This document shows, piece after piece, positions 59,689 through 64,000 of a stretch of 64,000 nucleotides of DNA (its first letter is position 1; each line of letters starts with the position of its first letter). The stretch spans positions 1 to 64,000 of the forward strand of contig NZ_LJYX01000017.1 of the NCBI RefSeq assembly GCF_001440345.1, in the 5' to 3' direction. The stretch is from Colwellia sp. TT2012 (GTDB taxonomy: Bacteria > Pseudomonadota > Gammaproteobacteria > Enterobacterales > Alteromonadaceae). Made by a program: the position numbers and the translations under genes. Below the pieces are notes generated by a model, which had not been told where the DNA came from, made no database searches, and saw only the letters and a program-made list of their open reading frames with translations.

Positions 59689-60171
59689 ATGAATTACCTG
59701 CCACTAGAAAGTTTAAAAAATGCTTGGATTTTCAAGCATAAGAGTTTACCTATTGCTGAGTCTGATTTAGCAAAAATAAAACCTATGAGTATTGAACGTG
59801 CCAATATAGTATGGGACACCTTTATTTCACGCCAAGTTGATCACCCAGACTTTTTCAAAAAAGGCGATTGGCCCTCCGATAATAGCAACTGGTTAGAGCA
59901 AGGAAAATGGGAGGGGCTTTGGGACAGCAATGACCCAGCACTACCTGAGTTAATCGACAATCATCTAGACTGGGATCAAAATACCGTGGTCTACTTCTGT
60001 AATTCACGAGATAATGTCATAGAGACAAATTGGTTAATATTCAAACGTTGTTGGAAAAACTTTTTATTTATGGATGATGGCCCTATTTTGCTGGGTAAAA
60101 AACGTCAACAAGTCGTGCAATTTACCAGTAATGGCTATTTTAAAGTTGGCCAAAAACCAAATATTTTTTAA
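59689..60171 (+). CDS. DUF2947 family protein
   Basis: A 160-residue cytoplasmic protein. AWIFKHKSLPIAESDLAKI, VDHPDFFKKGDWP and the tryptophan-rich middle (WLEQGKWEGLWDS) with FMDDGPILLGKKR match the DUF2947 family of marine gammaproteobacteria; function is unknown. The start ATG 59689 is preferred over TTG two codons earlier. It lies just ahead of rlmF with a 44-bp gap, perhaps in one transcript. Confidence 0.75.
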   Translation: MNYLPLESLKNAWIFKHKSLPIAESDLAKIKPMSIERANIVWDTFISRQVDHPDFFKKGDWPSDNSNWLEQGKWEGLWDSNDPALPELIDNHLDWDQNTVVYFCNSRDNVIETNWLIFKRCWKNFLFMDDGPILLGKKRQQVVQFTSNGYFKVGQKPNIF

Positions 60172-60215
60172 GCAGCCTGCTATTCAAATCATCTTTATAT
60201 TCTAACGGTCCTACT

Positions 60216-61121
60216 TTGCATAAAAAAAATCGCCATAAACAAGGTTATAATTTTACGGTTTTAGTTAAAAAACATCCTGAATTATCACCTTTTATTATAA
60301 AGAATAAATATAATAATCAAGATACCATCGATTTTGCTAATCCATTGGCAATTAAATCACTTAATTTAGCTTTATTAAAAAGTGACTATCATATTAGCTT
60401 CTGGGATATACCAGATGGTTACCTATGTCCCGCTGTCCCAGGAAGAGTTGACTATATTCACCACCTCAATGACTTACTCGCGACAACGCCAACAACACGC
60501 TTAGTTGATAAGAAACCTGTTAAAGTGCTCGATATAGGCACAGGAGCAAGTTGCATTTACCCTATTTTAGGGCAAAGAGTATACGGCTGGCATTTTGTCG
60601 CCTCTGATATTGACCCCATTTCAATCAAGGTGGCAAAACAGATAATATCAGCTGATAAAACACTCAACCAAGCGATTAGCTGTCGTTTACAACCCAATAG
60701 CAATCATATCTTTAATGGCATTATCGCTGAAGATGACTTTTATCATCTAACCCTATGTAACCCGCCATTTCATCGTTCTTTAGCTGAAGCAAGTCAGGGC
60801 ACTAAGCGAAAATGGCGAAATTTGAATAAAGCTAACACCCCCTCAAAAAAGCACACAGAAAAACTAAATTTTGGCGGACAAAAAGCTGAACTATGGTGTC
60901 CAGGTGGTGAATTAGCCTTTATTGATAAAATGATTAAGGAAAGTAAAAATTATCAGCAACAGGTACTTTGGTTTACCTGTTTAGTCTCGAAAAAAGAACA
61001 CCTGTCAAAACTCAAGCTCTATTTAAAAAAAGCGCAAGTAAAACAAATCAAAGTGATTAAAATGGATCAAGGGCAAAAGATCAGTCGCTTTATTGCTTGG
61101 AGTTTTTATGATATTAGTTAA
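60216..61121 (+). CDS. rlmF: 23S rRNA (adenine1618-N6)-methyltransferase
   Basis: A 301-residue SAM-dependent methyltransferase (UPF0049/YbiN). The SAM loop VLDIGTGASCIYPILG near 106, SDIDP near 131 and the catalytic LCNPPFHRS near 178 are present, with LNFGGQKAELWCPGGEL as the family signature. It methylates N6 of A1618 in 23S rRNA. The start is TTG; no ATG lies in frame nearby, so the exact N-terminus is less certain. Confidence 0.92.
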   Translation: MHKKNRHKQGYNFTVLVKKHPELSPFIIKNKYNNQDTIDFANPLAIKSLNLALLKSDYHISFWDIPDGYLCPAVPGRVDYIHHLNDLLATTPTTRLVDKKPVKVLDIGTGASCIYPILGQRVYGWHFVASDIDPISIKVAKQIISADKTLNQAISCRLQPNSNHIFNGIIAEDDFYHLTLCNPPFHRSLAEASQGTKRKWRNLNKANTPSKKHTEKLNFGGQKAELWCPGGELAFIDKMIKESKNYQQQVLWFTCLVSKKEHLSKLKLYLKKAQVKQIKVIKMDQGQKISRFIAWSFYDIS

Positions 61122-61134
61122 CCTAATAAGACAC

Positions 61135-61297
61135 TTATACCACTTTTATTAAGTTTGTGATCTTGTTGTGCATAGGGAAAATAAATCAGGGCAAGACGCT
61201 CGATTGAGCAATAGCGAGCTATTGGGATTGAGAGCAACGCTGACATGGCGTATTTTAACCCGCACAAGTGAGCGATAATTAAATGAAATTGGTATTA
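61135..61297. repeat. Short MITE-like element with terminal inverted repeats
   Basis: A 163-bp block whose ends are inverted copies: TTATACCACTTTTATTAAGT on the left and, read in reverse complement, TAATACCAATTTCATTTAAT on the right. An inner hairpin (AGCAATAGCGAGCTATTG) and a GACGCT...GGCGT pair make most of it self-complementary. It has no gene. Such palindromic elements are common in Alteromonadales intergenic DNA. Confidence 0.65.
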
Positions 61298-61480
61298 CTC
61301 TGTACTTAAGCCAAACGACTAAAAGCGCTTGCTCTTTCGAGATTACTTTTAGCGCAATAATTTTAATTATAGCCGAGGCAGAGCAACGGAACGCTAGTGG
61401 ACTAGTTCCAGTTACGAGTTTCAGCTGCAATAGCGTGGTTAAATTTAAAATATACGGCCATTTAGGGGCATTCTAGCCCC
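61298..61480. other. Gap downstream of yafJ, nothing further recognised
   Basis: AT-rich spacer between the MITE-like element and yafJ. AGCGCTTGC... and ...TAGCGCAA form a weak inverted pair; no T-run terminator is clear. Confidence 0.35.
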
Positions 61481-62284
61481 CTAAGCATTTTCTTTATCTG
61501 TACTAGCAAGACCACCCGTAACCAACTCTCCCAAGCAAAATAACAGCCATTGCCCTGGCGCCATTTTATGCCAGGTTTCATCACCGGTGAGCGGTTTTGT
61601 CGCAATAACAGTGACAATATCATTACTGGTGGTTTCTTTTTTAAAATCGACCGCCATTTCTGCATCAATAAGACTTGCTTGACCAAAGGGAGCTTTACGA
61701 GTGAGCCAATGTAAGTTAGTAGAGCAATACACGAACATGTATTCACCATCAGTAATAATAATATTGGCAACGCCAAGCTTATCAAGTTTTGCCGTAAGTG
61801 CAGCGATAAAGCCAAATAATGTTTTAGCCTCTACCTGTTTAGCACCAAACTCTAAGTGTAATTGATCAAGTATCCAACAAAAAGCATGTTCACTATCCGT
61901 GGTACCAACGGGTAAATGAAAGTGAATTGGCAGCTCACTATTAAAGTCTTTTAACTGACCATTATGTGCATAAGTCCAATTTCTCCCCCACATCTGGCGA
62001 ACAAACGGGTGGGTATTTTCAAGACATACAGCGCCAGAATTAGCTTGTCTGATATGGCAAACTACCGCTTCACTCTTCATCGGGTATTTAGTAACCAGCT
62101 CGGCGATAGGCGAATGTGCACTAGGCATGGGATCTTTAAAGCTTCGACACCCCTTGCCTTCATAAAAAGTGACTCCCCAACCATCACTGTGCGGCCCAGT
62201 ATTACCACCACGCTGCATTAAACCACTAAAACTAAAACAGATATCTGTTGGCACATTGGCACTCATTGCTAGGAGTTCACACAT
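61481..62284 (-). CDS. yafJ: Class II glutamine amidotransferase (YafJ type)
   Basis: A 267-residue N-terminal-nucleophile hydrolase. Cys2 directly after the start Met is the nucleophile (MCELLAMSANVP), followed by HSDGWGV near 38, RQANSG near 79, WTYAHNGQL near 103 and TDSEHAF near 129, the glutamine-site motifs. Ammonia-channel partners are not encoded nearby, so its acceptor is unknown. It is monocistronic. Confidence 0.9.
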   Translation of the reverse strand: MCELLAMSANVPTDICFSFSGLMQRGGNTGPHSDGWGVTFYEGKGCRSFKDPMPSAHSPIAELVTKYPMKSEAVVCHIRQANSGAVCLENTHPFVRQMWGRNWTYAHNGQLKDFNSELPIHFHLPVGTTDSEHAFCWILDQLHLEFGAKQVEAKTLFGFIAALTAKLDKLGVANIIITDGEYMFVYCSTNLHWLTRKAPFGQASLIDAEMAVDFKKETTSNDIVTVIATKPLTGDETWHKMAPGQWLLFCLGELVTGGLASTDKENA

Positions 62285-62365
62285 AAATAAAATATCCCTT
62301 ATTAATCAAATGTATACATAGAACTTAAATCAACTATCACGCCAACAGAGGCCTTATATAAAATA

Positions 62366-62400
62366 AAAAGCTAAACGGATCAAAAATCCGTTTAGCTTTT
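62366..62400. terminator. Rho-independent terminator, leftward
   Basis: Perfect 15-bp arms (AAAAGCTAAACGGAT and its complement) around five bases. Read leftward it ends in T-rich DNA and lies 25 bp after the stop of the broken ORF at 62425-62760, whose transcript it would end. Confidence 0.82.
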
Positions 62401-62424
62401 ATTAATATTAATCTGTAATTGGCT

Positions 62425-62760
62425 TTAAGTCACTAGATAACTTAACGGCACTGGCGTTCTGGCTAGTGAAAACAGCGGTTTTTTGTGTGGGGCCCGTGAG
62501 GTACTTAAGGTAAGCGCTACTTCACCGACTAAATCAATCAAATCAAGCAACACTTTCACCACATTTAAACCATCACTGCCAAGCCATACCTTTACCGCCC
62601 TGCACTTTTACTAGCACTGCCGATTTCACTTGAATCTGCTTTAAGCTTTCAAGGGGCATGTTGTCTGTGCTTTTATTTTTACTACCAAGTAATAAGTAAT
62701 CTAAAGCAACTATAGCGGTTTTTAACCTATCAATAACTTTAATGCGCCCATTAAATCAGA
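62425..62760 (-). pseudogene. Broken unrecognised gene
   Basis: Two frames on the minus strand join into one coding-like sequence. The first reads KVIDRLKTAIVALDYLLLGS and NMPLESLKQIQVKSAVLVKV up to GGKGMAW (about 62745-62588). After a one-base shift near 62585 it continues LGSDGLNVVKVLLDLIDLVG to SYLVT and TAA at 62425. A proper terminator lies just beyond, so this was a real gene. No start codon survives upstream, and I recognise no family. It borders a dead IS3 element. Confidence 0.5.
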
Positions 62761-62767
62761 TCAAAAA

Positions 62768-63436
62768 ATGAAAATTGAGCTAGGCTACACAGTTCCTGAT
62801 GCAACACAGTCTTTAGGGATCAGATCAAATTTACTTTATGGCTGGAAACAACAGTTTAAAGAAAAACAAGTGGGTGATATTTAAAGTGGTGACGAACGCA
62901 GTCAGTTGATAAAACTCCGTAAATAAGGCTTTGAGGTTGGCCGAGATAAAGTTATTCGTTTGAGGAATAAACTTGGTTTACACGTTAAACAGCGCATTGC
63001 TTATAAAATAACAACGATGCACAAGCATAGCCATAGTGTTGCAGACAATATAGTCGACCAGAAATTCAACCCAAAACAAGTAAATAAAATTTTGGCTGGC
63101 GAGGTGACGTATCTCAGAACGGGGCAAGGCTGGATGTACTTAGTGATTGTTATGGATTTATACTCTTGCCGTAATATCGGTTGGTCAATCCATAAGCAAA
63201 TGGCCGTTGGCTTGATATTTCACAGTGAACGAGGCTCTCAATATACTAGCCATCGATTTGGGCAGCAACTGAAGATGAATAATATTACCGCTTCTATCGG
63301 TGGTCGTGGTGCTTGTTTGGATAATGCAGTTGTTGAACGATTCTTTGATGATTTTAAAAACCAATGGCTGTTAAATATTTATCATTTAACACGCAGTGGT
63401 ATGAAAGAAGGTGTTGAAGATTATACCCAGATGCAA
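62768..63436 (+). pseudogene. Dead IS3-family transposase remnant
   Basis: One frame carries OrfA-like sequence (MKIELGYTVPDATQSLGIRS, LYGWKQQFKEKQ), then two in-frame stops (62882 and about 62924). OrfB-like sequence follows: GFEVGRDKVIRLRNKLGL, FNPKQVNKILAGEVTYLRTG, GLIFHSERGSQYTSHRFG and DNAVVERFFDDFKNQWLL. The first two catalytic Asp of the DDE triad read as Glu (GEVTY, HSERG), the stretch between IHKQMAV and GLIFHS lacks about 20 residues, and the end is replaced by unrelated sequence after EDYTQM. No intact terminal repeats were found. Confidence 0.85.
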
Positions 63437-64000
63437 GTTTCCTGCATCTTGAAGTGGCTTGGGTACTGACGAATCCCCACGAAATATATCGATAAAAATA
63501 TATGCCTAGGGGATCGTCCTTCAGGACTAATTGTGATCAAAGTGACAGCATCCGTTTTTGTAGTTGGTATATGAAGACCACTACCGCCATGATTTAGGAG
63601 TTACAGTTTTACCTCCCTTTTTTGTAGTGATTTTTTGATCAATACTTTAAATTTTAGTAATATTTACACTGGATAATTCTATTATCCATTGAATCCTTAA
63701 AATTTAAAGTTAATAAAAAAAACAGTTAATAATTTACAGGTTTTATCAGAAACCTTCAATTATTAACTGTAAAAAACCAGTACATCAAACCTGGTACACT
63801 TTAAAAACAAATACAACAGGGGAAATATAACGCATTGTTACGAATTAAAACATTACAGGGCATTACGCGCTATTGAATGAAGTGGTAATATCGTGTTAAG
63901 GCTCTCTATGTTATTGCATTTATTATGCTTTTTATTTATTATCTTTTCCATTAAAAATGGCTGTCCACGTATTTAGGGCTGCGTTTTTCATTTATGTAGT
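63437..64000. other. Non-coding right edge with hairpins
   Basis: No gene is supported. A REP-like block (63439-63462, complement of CCAAGCCACTTCAAGATGC) truncates the IS3 remnant. GACGAATCCCC (63468-63478) pairs imperfectly with GGGGATCGTC (63509-63518). A leftward terminator lies at 63713-63770. Confidence 0.45.
63713..63770 (-). terminator. Strong leftward terminator
   Basis: ACAGTTAATAAT (63722-63733) pairs with ATTATTAACTGT (63759-63770), with inner AGGTTT/AAACCT. On the minus strand it is followed by eight T. It would end a transcript entering from the right. Confidence 0.75.

Noticed and set aside
63930..63990. A 19-codon minus-strand ORF (MKNAALNTWTAIFNGKDNK) near the right edge
   Set aside because: It is too short to support, lacks a ribosome site and has no recognisable relatives.

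Overview
The window looks like a chromosomal segment of a low-GC marine gammaproteobacterium of the Alteromonadales, most like Colwellia. This rests on the composition, on gene orders typical of gammaproteobacteria (yceD-rpmF-plsX-fabD-fabG-acpP-fabF-pabC-mltG-tmk-holB-pilZ-tatD; zwf-pgl-edd-eda divergent from hexR-pykA), and on protein sequences that read as Alteromonadales versions. No rRNA, tRNA or CRISPR was seen.

Layout. 1-2.3 kb: relic of a chromosomal integron. Three attC sites of exactly 100 bp separate cassettes read on the minus strand; one carries a DsbA-like gene and the others have no clear gene. They end at an attI-like junction (about 1673), a LexA-type SOS box (1864-1879) and a truncated IntI integrase (1902-2108). 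2.6-8.3 kb: DUF3943 outer-membrane protein, fadH with a divergent TetR regulator and two palindromic operators, and a frameshifted truncated hemoglobin. 8.8-19.4 kb: PAS-GGDEF diguanylate cyclase, yciB, yciI, an LprI-like protein, an AI-2E family permease, ybbA-ybbP divergent from tesA, and a KefB-like antiporter. 19.9-30.3 kb: the fatty-acid/phospholipid, septum and replication cluster, all on the minus strand, with fabH absent. 30.5-38.4 kb: maf, a HAD phosphatase, rluC, rne and two tandem GYF_2 paralogues. 38.6-46.2 kb: complete Entner-Doudoroff branch (zwf, pgl, edd, eda) with its regulator HexR, pyruvate kinase and HexR-type palindromes before zwf. 46.3-62.3 kb: LytS/LytT-type two-component pair split by a repeat element, hinT, alkaline phosphatase, metC, the SOS genes polB and dinG sharing one LexA box, a Sel1 protein, DUF2947, rlmF and yafJ. 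62.4-64 kb: decayed DNA with a broken unrecognised ORF and a dead IS3-family transposase.

Two kinds of mobile or repeated DNA shape the accessory parts. One is the integron relic. The other is a set of dispersed non-coding elements: a roughly 350-bp element with terminal inverted repeats in two inverted copies (17131-17486 and 47248-47592), a roughly 163-bp MITE-like element (61135-61297), and REP-like fragments.

Functionally, most of the window is core metabolism and housekeeping. The points most worth a second look are the integron relic with its retained SOS control site and its family of gene-less cassettes, the repeat element lying between a sensor kinase and its response regulator, the missing fabH, the tandem GYF_2 pair and a candidate small RNA near 19.7-19.83 kb.
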